The position numbers were made by a program, and so were the translations under genes. From ZC4RG29 sp032907565 (GTDB lineage: Bacteria; Bacteroidota; Bacteroidia; Cytophagales; Cyclobacteriaceae), in assembly GCA_032907565.1 (NCBI GenBank), contig JAJJPK010000022.1, positions 1 through 27,804 of the forward strand: 27,804 bases of DNA, read 5' to 3'. The notes beneath the pieces were generated by a model. The model did not search any database. It was given only the letters and a program-made list of their open reading frames with translations, and was not told where the DNA came from. This document shows positions 17,324 to 24,633 of this stretch, in pieces (the stretch's first letter is position 1; each line of letters begins with the position of its first letter).

Positions 17324-18360
17324 GAATAGGATTTGTCGTCAATAGTGTCTCGAAGGAGCACATTTCGTACACCACCACCGGCCTGGCCCTGGCGGCGCAC
17401 AAGCGAGGTCATGAAGTTTATTATATAGGGGTAGGCGACTTCACCTATACGGCCGACGGGCAGATGGGCGCGCATGCGCGCCTGGCCCCGGATACCAAGT
17501 TTCGTAATTCAAGCACGTTCCTGACAGAAATCCAGGAAACACCCCAGACGACTATTACCGCGGCGGATCTCGACGTGCTCATGCTGCGTAACGACCCGGC
17601 GGAGGAAATCGAAAAGCGTCCCTGGGCGCAATCCATGGGTGTGATCTTCGGACAACTCGCCGTCAAGCAGGGTGTTATTGTGCTCAACGATCCGGGCACA
17701 CTGAACGACGCTATCAACAAAATGTACTTTCAGCATTACCCTGAAAGGGTGAGACCCCGCACGGTGATTACTCGTAACGTTGAGGACATCACGGCGTTCT
17801 TCAAGGAAGCAAAAAACAAAATGGTGTTGAAACCCCTGCAAGGGTCGGGGGGAAGGAACGTCTTTCTCGTGACAAAGAAGGAAGCCAACAACATCAACCA
17901 GATGTTTGAGGCCATTAGCCGCGATGGTTATGTTGTAGCGCAAGAGTATCTGCCTGAAGCGCAGGAAGGGGACATCAGGCTGTTTCTCGTAAACGGTAAA
18001 CCGATAATCGTCGAAGGAAAGTACGCTGCCCTGCACCGCCTCCAGAAGGACGGCGAGATCAGAAGTAATATTCACCGCGGCGGCAAAGCAGGCAAGGCCA
18101 CCATAACGGATGAGATCCTGGAAATCGTCGAGGCCGTGCGCCCAAAACTTGTAGGAGACGGTATGTTCTTCGTGGGACTCGACATTGTTGGTTCTTACCT
18201 TATGGAGATCAACGTGTTTAGTCCCGGCGGTCTCAACAATGCCAGCCAGCTTTACGGCGTCGACTTCGTGACTCCCGTGATCGAGGCGATCGAACAAAAA
18301 ATCCAGTATCGGCAGTTGTATCCGAGAGAGATTAGCAATAAAAAGATAGCAACGATTTAA
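17320..18360 (+). CDS. Glutathione-synthetase-like ATP-grasp ligase
   Basis: A 346-residue ATP-grasp carboxylate-amine ligase resembling prokaryotic glutathione synthetase and RimK-type enzymes. Residues 1 to about 125 form the N-terminal pre-ATP-grasp fold (MRIGFVVNSV; DLDVLMLRNDP). ATP binding is indicated by MVLKPLQGSGGRNVFLV (Lys171 and the Gly-rich loop) and VVAQEYLPEAQEGDIRLFLVNG (Glu209, Asp218, Arg220). Mg binding is indicated by FVGLDIVGSYLMEINVFSPGG (Asp288, Glu296, Asn298). Automatic annotation would call it gshB, but no gamma-glutamylcysteine synthetase is near and the partners are two hydrolases, so a ligase adding an amino acid or small amine to another carboxylate is more likely. 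Its ATG overlaps the DUF1704 stop by four bases. The stop is followed at once by short tandem repeats; no clear terminator is seen beyond a T run at 18414-18421. Confidence 0.87.
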   Translation: MRIGFVVNSVSKEHISYTTTGLALAAHKRGHEVYYIGVGDFTYTADGQMGAHARLAPDTKFRNSSTFLTEIQETPQTTITAADLDVLMLRNDPAEEIEKRPWAQSMGVIFGQLAVKQGVIVLNDPGTLNDAINKMYFQHYPERVRPRTVITRNVEDITAFFKEAKNKMVLKPLQGSGGRNVFLVTKKEANNINQMFEAISRDGYVVAQEYLPEAQEGDIRLFLVNGKPIIVEGKYAALHRLQKDGEIRSNIHRGGKAGKATITDEILEIVEAVRPKLVGDGMFFVGLDIVGSYLMEINVFSPGGLNNASQLYGVDFVTPVIEAIEQKIQYRQLYPREISNKKIATI

Positions 18361-18362
18361 TG

Positions 18363-18421
18363 TGTTGAAGTGTTGAAGTGCGTGGGGTTCTGCATCTGCT
18401 TCTGCATCTGCATCTTTTTTT
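18363..18421. repeat. Tandem octamer and hexamer tracts after the ATP-grasp gene
   Basis: Two copies of TGTTGAAG (18363-18378) lie two bases after the stop codon. They are followed by TGCATC/TGCTTC/TGCATC/TGCATC (18391-18414) and a run of T. The hexamer matches the one after rpe (1852-1885). No protein-coding role is seen; short frames here do not look like real proteins. Confidence 0.72.
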
Positions 18422-18426
18422 CAGTT

Positions 18427-18466
18427 CCCACAATCTGTGTAATCCTGTGGGTATCACGGTACCCAC
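18427..18466 (+). other. Alternative hairpins in the region before the DUF4168 gene
   Basis: CCCACA (18427-18432) can pair with TGTGGG (18446-18451), while GTGGGTA (18447-18453) can pair instead with TACCCAC (18460-18466). The two helices share bases and exclude one another. This could be a decayed palindromic repeat or a small RNA switch; nothing else in 18361-18626 looks like a gene. Confidence 0.4.
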
Positions 18467-18626
18467 TCTGGGAAGCGTGCATTTGTGCTCGGCTGGAAAA
18501 ACGTCCATTTACAGCGTTGATCGGGGTTCAGTCGCCAGAGCGAGCCTTTTACTGGCCTCCGGGGAGGTTTTGGAATGGTTATAGCAGTTCCGACAAGTTC
18601 ATGTATCACCAAAACAACCCGAATTC

Positions 18627-19253
18627 ATGAAAGCAAGACAAATCACCGGATATCGATCACTCGCCGCCATCGCCGCGGGATTGATCATGAGTATCGCTTC
18701 ATCCACTGCGTTCGCCCAGCAGCCGCAACAGCCGCAGCCTCCTGGTGGTCAGCCTCAGGAACCGGCATTGCCGCAAGACCAACCTCAGGGGGTTCCGCAG
18801 GAACAACAGCAGCCAGGCCAGGCACCCACGCCACAGGACCCGTCAGCTCCGCAAGTAAATGTTCGTGAAGATTACTCCGACGCGGAACTGGAGTCGTTCG
18901 TGAACGCCAATGAGAAAGTCGCATCGATCCAGCAAGAAACAGAAGAAAAGATCATTGGAAAGATCCAGGAAAATGGTCTTACTGTCGACCGCTTTAACCA
19001 GATCTTGCAAAGTCAGCAGGATCCGTCCATAAAGGAAGCCGTTCAGGCTACGCCAGAAGAACTGGCAGCGTTCAACGAAGTGGCTCAGTCAATCGTGGAC
19101 GAAAACCAAAAAGTGCGGCAACAGATCGAAGCCAGCATCCAGGAAGAAGGTCTTAATCTGGCTACCTATGAGGAGATGATGGTAGCGTACCAATACAGCC
19201 CCAAGGTGCAGAAGAGGGTGCATAAGCTGTTAGATAAGAGGGACAAGGAGTAG
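18627..19253 (+). CDS. Exported DUF4168-domain protein with Pro/Gln-rich linker
   Basis: A 208-residue exported protein. Residues 1-30 are a Sec signal (LAAIAAGLIMSIASSTAFA, cleaved before Gln31). Residues 31 to about 76 are a low-complexity Pro/Gln-rich segment (QQPQQPQPPGGQPQEPALPQ and on), probably an extended linker. Residues about 83-203 fit DUF4168: two helical halves, SDAELESFVNANEKVASIQQ and EELAAFNEVAQSIVDENQKV, each followed by a charged helix with a GL(T/N) turn (ENGLTVDRFNQIL; EEGLNLATYEEMM). The domain occurs in many bacteria and its function is not known. The gene is alone: tandem repeats lie before and after it and the next gene begins 295 bases downstream. The start ATG is well placed for the signal peptide. 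Confidence 0.85.
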   Translation: MKARQITGYRSLAAIAAGLIMSIASSTAFAQQPQQPQPPGGQPQEPALPQDQPQGVPQEQQQPGQAPTPQDPSAPQVNVREDYSDAELESFVNANEKVASIQQETEEKIIGKIQENGLTVDRFNQILQSQQDPSIKEAVQATPEELAAFNEVAQSIVDENQKVRQQIEASIQEEGLNLATYEEMMVAYQYSPKVQKRVHKLLDKRDKE

Positions 19254-19271
19254 TGTAGTCAGGAAGTAACG

Positions 19272-19292
19272 GTAATCAGTAATCAGTGATCG
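19272..19292. repeat. Heptamer GTAATCA tract after the DUF4168 gene
   Basis: Three successive heptamers, GTAATCA, GTAATCA and GTGATCG, begin 18 bases after the stop. This is another short degenerate tandem tract placed just behind a stop codon. Confidence 0.6.
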
Positions 19293-19295
19293 GTG

Positions 19296-19397
19296 GCGTC
19301 TTATAGAGACGCACGATCGTGCGTCTAGGTAAAAGTCCCAGCCGGTAACCGGTAGCTGCGCGCGTTGCGTTCCCTTTGGGGGGAATGTCAACGCGCG
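19296..19397. repeat. Cluster of palindromes and hairpins between DUF4168 and propeller genes
   Basis: Three dyads lie within about 100 bases. First, AGACGCACGATCGTGCGTCT (19307-19326) is a perfect 20-base palindrome, and its left half can also pair with GCGTCT at 19296-19301. Second, CCGGTAACCGG (19342-19352) is a short dyad. Third, CGCGCGTTG (19359-19367) pairs with CAACGCGCG (19389-19397), and inside it GTTCCC (19369-19374) pairs with GGGAAT (19381-19386), leaving a TTTGGG loop. There is no T run after the last helix, so it is not an ordinary terminator. A REP-like intergenic palindrome or a structured RNA are the best explanations. Confidence 0.7.
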
Positions 19398-19548
19398 TGG
19401 CATTTTCGGACAGAATTAACACTACAGCAAACTCGTTGACCTCAAAGAACATTCTCCCGCCTTCATCGCAGATTTTCCATCTGCTGCTTCCCAACTCCCT
19501 TCGTATTTTTTGTGTCCAATGGGGCGAGAATCAAAATTCAAACGTTCT

Positions 19549-20622
19549 ATGAAAGTTAAGTTAGGTTTATTGCTCTTGTTTTCCTTTCTCGTATTGGCTG
19601 GGTGTGACGACGATGATGACCCCCGGGTTTCAGCAAAGATTAAATGGAAGGCGTTAGGCCTGGATGGGAAGACGGTGAATCAAATGCAACTTCATGACAA
19701 CGACTTGTATGTAGCAACAAATTCAGGGTTGTTCAAGTATACGGTGGGGGTATCGGCCGATTTTGAGACCATAGGCTTCAATGCAAAAAATGTTCAGGCG
19801 ATCGAGGTGATTGACGAAGGACATTTAATCGTTTCAGTGTACGATAAGTCTGGCAAAGAGGCGCCGGCGCTGTACATCTCCGACGATGATGGCGACACTT
19901 GGGAACCGACACCTCAGTTTGGTGAGAATGTGCCGGAACCTGTGTTCGACTTTGCTATTCGCCCGGATAACCCCGACGTATGGTATGCCTCCGGCCTGGG
20001 GGTTATCGCGAAATCTGTGGACGCCGGGGAGACTTGGGAAGCAATCTATGGCACTTGGGCATCGATTACAACAGGCATATCTGTGGTAACGGTCAATCCT
20101 GCCGGCGCCAAGGAAATCTGGGCAGGGGGGCAAGGCAGTATCGAGAACGGTTTTCTCCTCCGTTCGGACAATGAGACAGACTGGGATGCCTGGGATAATC
20201 TTGTCGATAACCCAACGACAGTCAAAGAAATTACTTTTGGCGAAAAGGGTCCTGATCATGTTTTCGTAGGGTTTGAAGGTGCGCTCCTTGAAACCGAAGA
20301 CGGCGGAGATACCTGGAATACGCTGATCGAGAGTGATGAAGGCAAGTTCTTCTTCGGCATCTGTGCCAGTGCATCTGATCCGGACCGCTTTTACACCGGA
20401 GGCTGGCTCAAGACGTCCGATCCGCAACCGTTGAAGCTTTACATCACATCCGATGGAGGAGAGACGTTCAAGGAAGTGACCCACGAAAGCGAGCCTTACG
20501 GTGGCATCTGGGAAATGGTAATTCGCAGCAATGGAGAGTCTGACAGCGACGTACTCTACCTAGGCCTCGATAAAGGCGGCGTATACGAGGTGACTATTAC
20601 GACAAAATCATTGGCAAATTAA
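19549..20622 (+). CDS. Surface lipoprotein with Asp-box (BNR) beta-propeller
   Basis: A 357-residue lipoprotein. I start it at the ATG at 19549, which gives MKVKLGLLLLFSFLVLAGC with lipobox VLAGC (Cys19); the frame is open to a TTG at 19510 and an ATG at 19519 but these would put 10-13 polar residues before the signal. Five Asp residues follow the Cys directly (Asp20-Asp24), similar to the acidic lipoprotein export signals that send Bacteroidota lipoproteins to the cell surface. The body contains Asp-box turns at regular spacing: SDDDGDTW (111-118), SVDAGETW (156-163), TEDGGDTW (249-256) and TSDGGETF (300-307), marking a six- or seven-bladed propeller of the sialidase/YCF48/sortilin type. No sialidase Arg triad or RIP motif is evident, so enzymatic activity is not implied. 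It is flanked by palindromic elements on both sides. Confidence 0.85.
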   Translation: MKVKLGLLLLFSFLVLAGCDDDDDPRVSAKIKWKALGLDGKTVNQMQLHDNDLYVATNSGLFKYTVGVSADFETIGFNAKNVQAIEVIDEGHLIVSVYDKSGKEAPALYISDDDGDTWEPTPQFGENVPEPVFDFAIRPDNPDVWYASGLGVIAKSVDAGETWEAIYGTWASITTGISVVTVNPAGAKEIWAGGQGSIENGFLLRSDNETDWDAWDNLVDNPTTVKEITFGEKGPDHVFVGFEGALLETEDGGDTWNTLIESDEGKFFFGICASASDPDRFYTGGWLKTSDPQPLKLYITSDGGETFKEVTHESEPYGGIWEMVIRSNGESDSDVLYLGLDKGGVYEVTITTKSLAN

Positions 20623-20640
20623 CGCGTGGTCACAATGCAT

Positions 20641-20696
20641 ATCAGGTCCTGACGGGGTGATGGCGGCGCACCCTTGTGCGACGCTACGCTCCTGAT
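20641..20696. repeat. Palindromic element between propeller and small membrane protein genes
   Basis: An inner hairpin CGCAC-CCTT-GTGCG (20667-20680) sits within an outer pair ATCAGG (20641-20646) / CCTGAT (20691-20696). The core CGCAC-N4-GTGCG is the same as in the palindrome at 19307-19326, and on the minus strand both can be read as TAG-n-G-n-CGCAC-N4-GTGCG-n-C. It overlaps the 3' end of the convergent small gene. It may also act as a two-way transcription stop, although no T run is present. Confidence 0.45.
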
Positions 20697-20896
20697 AGGA
20701 TCCTTACACGCTTTTTCAACCACGCTCCCTTCCACAACCACAAGCCCGACAGTACGATGGTCGGAAAGAATACAAATCTGACCAGCGATGCGCCTGGTTC
20801 CAGCTGCGAGACCGGACCGTAAATGTACCCGACAATGGGAATGCTAAAGAGGATGTGTATCCAGCGAATAAGCTTTCGTTCTACTGATGCTTTCAT
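20684..20896 (-). CDS. Small membrane protein, 70 residues
   Basis: A short protein with two predicted membrane helices, WIHILFSIPIVGYIYGPV (about 12-29) and VRFVFFPTIVLSGLWLW (about 39-55), and a basic C-terminus (KGAWLKKRVRIL). The hydrophobic layout, basic ends and ATG start on the strand of the downstream-facing two-component genes suggest a real gene rather than a chance frame. I recall similar 65-75-residue proteins in other Bacteroidota but know no function. It lies 121 bases after the LytTR regulator gene on the same strand, so it could be read through from it or have its own promoter. Its stop codon lies inside a palindromic element. Confidence 0.68.
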   Translation of the reverse strand: MKASVERKLIRWIHILFSIPIVGYIYGPVSQLEPGASLVRFVFFPTIVLSGLWLWKGAWLKKRVRILSGA

Positions 20897-21017
20897 GTTT
20901 TCGATTCGCCAAAAAAAATAATTGTTACTATTCCAGCGAACGCCTGAATTGCGCGCAGGTTTTTGGCAGTATATCTTCCGGAATATTTCGGCGATGAATC
21001 CGGGGAAAACAGCGACG

Positions 21018-21725
21018 TTAGCGCAGAGGACGCCCGATGATCTTGCTTACGCTTTCACGGTATGACTCGCTTACCGGGATCTCCCTGGTGCCTATGCAGA
21101 CCGTCTGTCGTTTCACGGCGGTCACCTTCGGAATGGAAATGATATACGACTTGTGAACTCGGGCAAACTGGTTCGACGGTAACTTATCTTCGATCGCCTT
21201 GAGACTCAACCGGGTGATGATTGGCCGCTGCGAAGTCGACACGTGTATTTTAATGTAGTCCTTGAGACCTTCCACATATAAGATGTCGTCTGTAACCACC
21301 TTGACGAGACTGTACTCTACATTTACAAAAAAGTGGTCGTCTTCCGGGGCAGGCAGCTTCGGATGCCGCAAGTCGTATAATGCTTTGGCCTTGCTGCAGG
21401 CGGCCACAAAGCGATCCAGGGAAACCGGTTTCAACAGGTAGTCGACAACAGACAAGTTGAACCCCTCCAGCGCATACCGTTCGTACGCCGTCACGAGGAT
21501 GACCATAGGTGGAGCGGGCATGCTGCGAATGAATTGAAGTCCGCTAAGCCCGGGCATCTGAACATCAAGGAAGATCAGATCAACTTCATTATCCTTCAAT
21601 GCACGAGCCGCCTCTGCGGCATCCCGGCACGCAGCCACCAGCTGGAGGTAGGGTACCTGACGGATGTTGTCTACCAGGAGATCCAACGCCCATTTTTCGT
21701 CGTCAACGGCCAGGCAGCGCATCAT
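21018..21725 (-). CDS. LytTR-family response regulator
   Basis: A 235-residue response regulator. The receiver domain (residues 1-118) has the acidic pocket Asp8/Asp9, phosphoacceptor Asp54 (DLIFLDVQMPGLSG), the switch Thr in VILVTAYERYALEGF, and Lys in DYLLKPVS. The C-terminal LytTR DNA-binding domain (about 130-232) shows FFVNVEYSLVKVVTDDILYVEGLKDYIKIH, RLSLKAIEDKLPSNQFARVHKSYIISIPKV and a final EIPVSESYRESV. It is the partner of the overlapping sensor kinase: the kinase frame ends 23 bases inside this gene, so both are co-translated. Either of two adjacent ATG codons (21725 or 21722) can start it. LytTR regulators usually bind paired short repeats upstream of a few targets; such a target is not identified here. 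Confidence 0.94.
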   Translation of the reverse strand: MMRCLAVDDEKWALDLLVDNIRQVPYLQLVAACRDAAEAARALKDNEVDLIFLDVQMPGLSGLQFIRSMPAPPMVILVTAYERYALEGFNLSVVDYLLKPVSLDRFVAACSKAKALYDLRHPKLPAPEDDHFFVNVEYSLVKVVTDDILYVEGLKDYIKIHVSTSQRPIITRLSLKAIEDKLPSNQFARVHKSYIISIPKVTAVKRQTVCIGTREIPVSESYRESVSKIIGRPLR

Positions 21726-22731
21726 TCAATTGTAATTGAAGGTTTATCTTAAATACGTTATTTTCCTCATTAACAGTAAGTTGATGACTGTCCGGGTAGA
21801 GTAGGTTTAGGCGCGCGCGGACATTCGCCAGGCCGATACCACTTGCCTCGTCATTGGACGCACGATCAAAGCCAAATTTATTCTCGACAGAAAAGGAAAG
21901 GCCTGTTCCCTGTTGCTTCAACGCGATTCGGATGAACGGGTTTTCGATAGGTCCCACACCGTGCTTGAAGGCATTCTCTACAAAGGGAATCAGCAACATG
22001 GGCTCAATTTCGGCTGATGAGTTTTCATATAGGATGTCCACACAGATGTTCACTCTATCGCCAAACCGCAGCCGCTGAAGTTCGATATAGTCGTTAAGAT
22101 ATCCCGTCTCAGCAGACAGCGTCACCTTGCGCCCGGTGGAATCGTACAGCATATACCGCATAAGTCCGGACAGCTTGATCAACGCCGGTTCAAGCATATT
22201 GGATTTATGTCGCGCCATTGACACAAGATTGTTTAGCACATTGAACAGGAAATGGGGGCTGACCTGCGATCGGAGGAACTTGAGCTCCGTACTCAATTGC
22301 TCTGCCTGTTGTTTGCTGCGTTCGCGATCGTGATTGAGTTTGTCGAGTACCAGGCGATACATTGTGCTCACCAGGAGAAAGAACACAATGGGGAACAAGG
22401 TAAACGCAAACGCGGCTTCGGCGCGGGCCAGGACGGGAAACCAGGTGATGAGAATAAGCATCTTGATGTGATAGAGCCCGGCAATTAGGCCGACAATCCA
22501 CACCATATAGAAACCCCATTTCTTGCGGGTGAGCAGCCTCGGGTATAGATAAAAGGCGTTGAAGTAAAACAGACCGATATGGAGGATGTTGGCCAGTGTG
22601 AAAAAATTACAGGTCAACGGGCCGATTTGGCCGTAAAATTCTTCGGGGCCTTCAAATAAAAAAGGCAGTAGCAAAACCGCGCCCCAAATGAGAACGTGAA
22701 GGGATACGGTAATGTGTTTCGATTGAATCAA
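21703..22731 (-). CDS. LytS/YehU-type membrane histidine kinase
   Basis: A 342-residue sensor kinase. The N-terminal 125 residues contain four likely membrane helices (about 10-27, 44-63, 74-98, 108-124) with only short loops, so the signal is probably sensed within the membrane or by a partner. A coiled linker (126-152) leads to the His_kinase domain: SQVSPHFLFNVLNNLVSMAR with phosphorylatable His160, and the ATP-binding region with PFVENAFKHG (Asn253) and GIGLANVRARL (298-308). The only plausible start is TTG at 22731; the next in-frame Met (residue 76) lies inside the third membrane helix. It is followed without a gap by its LytTR response regulator (23-base overlap). The stimulus is unknown. 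Confidence 0.92.
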   Translation of the reverse strand: MIQSKHITVSLHVLIWGAVLLLPFLFEGPEEFYGQIGPLTCNFFTLANILHIGLFYFNAFYLYPRLLTRKKWGFYMVWIVGLIAGLYHIKMLILITWFPVLARAEAAFAFTLFPIVFFLLVSTMYRLVLDKLNHDRERSKQQAEQLSTELKFLRSQVSPHFLFNVLNNLVSMARHKSNMLEPALIKLSGLMRYMLYDSTGRKVTLSAETGYLNDYIELQRLRFGDRVNICVDILYENSSAEIEPMLLIPFVENAFKHGVGPIENPFIRIALKQQGTGLSFSVENKFGFDRASNDEASGIGLANVRARLNLLYPDSHQLTVNEENNVFKINLQLQLNDALPGR

Positions 22732-22938
22732 ACCCAGCCAATTTCTTCTGCCTACTGTAAAATAAACATTTACTATGCCGAAGAAAGTGCGAGGCTGTTT
22801 AACCGTCGTTTTTTGCTACGATTCGGAAATTTCCTGCGACGAATTCAAGCGCGCACTGCAAAGTGGGTAGATCATACCCGAGTTCAACTGTGGCGCAGGC
22901 GTTGAAATACGTCAACTCCCGGCGGTCGGATACAATTC

Positions 22939-22969
22939 TTGTAGATAAAGGGTTCCTGTCTTACCTTTA
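22939..22969 (+). promoter_or_regulatory. Candidate promoter for the FAD-dependent oxidoreductase gene
   Basis: TTG (22939-22941) and TACCTTTA (22962-22969) are separated by 20 bases. They fit the Bacteroidota -33 TTG / -7 TAnnTTTG pattern with one mismatch in the second box. The start codon at 22989 would have a leader of roughly a dozen bases. The rest of the divergent region 22732-22988 shows no gene. Confidence 0.42.
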
Positions 22970-22988
22970 TTTGAACCAACCTGACGCT

Positions 22989-24632
22989 ATGACTCGATCC
23001 ATTCTGTGTTTCGCTTTCTTTGCCTTTCTACTCACCTGTTGTACTACCAAAACATCCACCACGCAGCCTGAATACGATGTTGTCATTTACGGCGGTACGT
23101 CCGGAGGTATTGCCGCGGCGATACAGTGCTCGCGCATGGGTAAGTCCGTCATCTTGATTGAGCCATCGCAACGCCTGGGAGGGTTGACCACCGGTGGCTT
23201 AGGACAAACCGACATCGGCAACAAGTCGGCCATTGGTGGTATTGCCCGGGAGTTCTATCAGAATATACGAAAGCATTACGCCGACACAGCCAACTGGAAG
23301 TGGCAGCGACCGGAGGAGTACCGCGATGGCGGCCAAACGCGCACGGAAGCAGGCGAAGACGCCATGTGGACGTTCGAACCTTCAGCGGCCCTAAAGATCT
23401 TTGATGATATGATCTCTCAGGCGGGGATTGAAGTCGTCCGAGGAGAACGCCTCAACCGGGAGAGCGGCGTAACGAAAGAGGGCAACGCGATCACTAGCAT
23501 TCAGATGGAAAGCGGGAAGGTCTATTCGGGAAAGATCTTTATCGACGCCACTTACGAAGGCGATCTAATGGCCTCGGCTGGTGTGAGCTATTTTGTTGGT
23601 CGCGAAGCCAACAGCGTGTACGGCGAAACGTACAACGGGGTGCAGCTGCTTGAAGGGCATCAATTTCCCGACGGTGTAGATCCCTATGTTGTACCGGGGG
23701 ATCCGAGTAGTGGACTCCTCTGGGGAATCAGTGATGCACAGCTTGCAGCAAGGGGGAGTGGCGACAAACTCGTTCAGGCTTACAATTTTCGCATATGCCT
23801 CACCAATGACCCCGATAACCAGGTGCCGATCTCTCGTCCGGAAGGCTATGATTCGACCCGATATGAACTGCTCGTTCGATTGTTCGCGGCGCAGCCCGAC
23901 AAACGCGATGTAAACGACTATTTCATCTGGAGTCTGGTGCCGAACGACAAAACCGACATCAACAACCGCGGCGGATTTTCTACGGACATGATCAATTACA
24001 GCCACCCTTACCCGGAGGCGAGCTATGCGGAGCGGGAGGCTATTGTGAAGGCGCACCGCGACTACACGCGCGGGTTATTGTACTTCTATGTTAGTGATCC
24101 TCGTGTTCCCAGGCAATTGCAGGAGGAAATCCGGCGGTGGGGATATCCGAAAGATGAGTATGTCGATACCGACAACTGGTCTCCGCAGCTATATGTTCGT
24201 GAGGCGCGGCGCATGATCGGCGAGTACGTTATGACCCAGGCCAATTGCGTGGGTGAGGAAGTTGTCGACGATCCTGTGGGATTGGCGGCATACACCATGG
24301 ATTCTCATAACTGCCAGCGTATCGTGGTTGATGACCAGGTGAAAAACGAAGGCAACGTGGAAGTGGGTGGGTTCCCGCCTTACCCCATTTCTTACCGTTC
24401 CATTGTTCCTAAGAAAGCTGAGGCGACCAACCTTCTTGTGCCCGTGTGTTTGTCGGCAAGCCACATTGCCTTCGGTTCTATCCGAATGGAACCGGTGTTT
24501 ATGGTGTTAGGTCAGTCCGCCGCAATCGCCGCGTCGCAGGCCATCGATAACGACGTTGCCGTTCAGGATGTGGACTATGGAGAACTGAGAAGTGTGTTGG
24601 TGGAGACCGGGCAGCGGTTGGAGCGAAAATAA
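22989..24632 (+). CDS. Exported FAD-dependent oxidoreductase (FAD_oxidored family)
   Basis: A 547-residue flavoprotein of the FAD_oxidored family, often labelled xanthan lyase in automatic annotation although no lyase activity is implied. The ATG at 22989 gives a lipoprotein-type signal (MTRSILCFAFFAFLLTCC, lipid on Cys17 or Cys18); the longer upstream frame has no plausible signal. The FAD fold is EYDVVIYGGTSGGIAAAIQ (G35-G40), with ILIEP (Glu58) and QRLGGLTTGGLGQTDIG. A second conserved segment, GKIFIDATYEGDLMASAGVSYFVGREA, is typical of this group. The C-terminus has FGSIRMEPVFMVLGQSAAIAASQAID, the last FAD contact. The substrate is unknown; a periplasmic sugar or glycan-derived compound is a reasonable guess. 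It is alone on its strand, divergent from the sensor kinase and convergent with the permease. Confidence 0.87.
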   Translation: MTRSILCFAFFAFLLTCCTTKTSTTQPEYDVVIYGGTSGGIAAAIQCSRMGKSVILIEPSQRLGGLTTGGLGQTDIGNKSAIGGIAREFYQNIRKHYADTANWKWQRPEEYRDGGQTRTEAGEDAMWTFEPSAALKIFDDMISQAGIEVVRGERLNRESGVTKEGNAITSIQMESGKVYSGKIFIDATYEGDLMASAGVSYFVGREANSVYGETYNGVQLLEGHQFPDGVDPYVVPGDPSSGLLWGISDAQLAARGSGDKLVQAYNFRICLTNDPDNQVPISRPEGYDSTRYELLVRLFAAQPDKRDVNDYFIWSLVPNDKTDINNRGGFSTDMINYSHPYPEASYAEREAIVKAHRDYTRGLLYFYVSDPRVPRQLQEEIRRWGYPKDEYVDTDNWSPQLYVREARRMIGEYVMTQANCVGEEVVDDPVGLAAYTMDSHNCQRIVVDDQVKNEGNVEVGGFPPYPISYRSIVPKKAEATNLLVPVCLSASHIAFGSIRMEPVFMVLGQSAAIAASQAIDNDVAVQDVDYGELRSVLVETGQRLERK

Positions 24633-24633
24633 T

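Noticed and set aside
17320..18360. Calling the ATP-grasp gene gshB and the operon a glutathione pathway
   Set aside because: The fold is right but no gamma-glutamylcysteine synthetase is present and the coupled partners are hydrolases, so the substrate should be left open.
18370..18630. Short frames between the ATP-grasp and DUF4168 genes
   Set aside because: They are translated from tandem repeats and hairpins, and their Cys/Phe-rich composition reflects the TGCATC tract rather than a protein.
22696..22988. Upstream extension of the FAD oxidoreductase and a 69-codon frame in the divergent gap
   Set aside because: The extension would bury the lipoprotein signal behind 42 residues, and the short frame overlaps the sensor kinase start.
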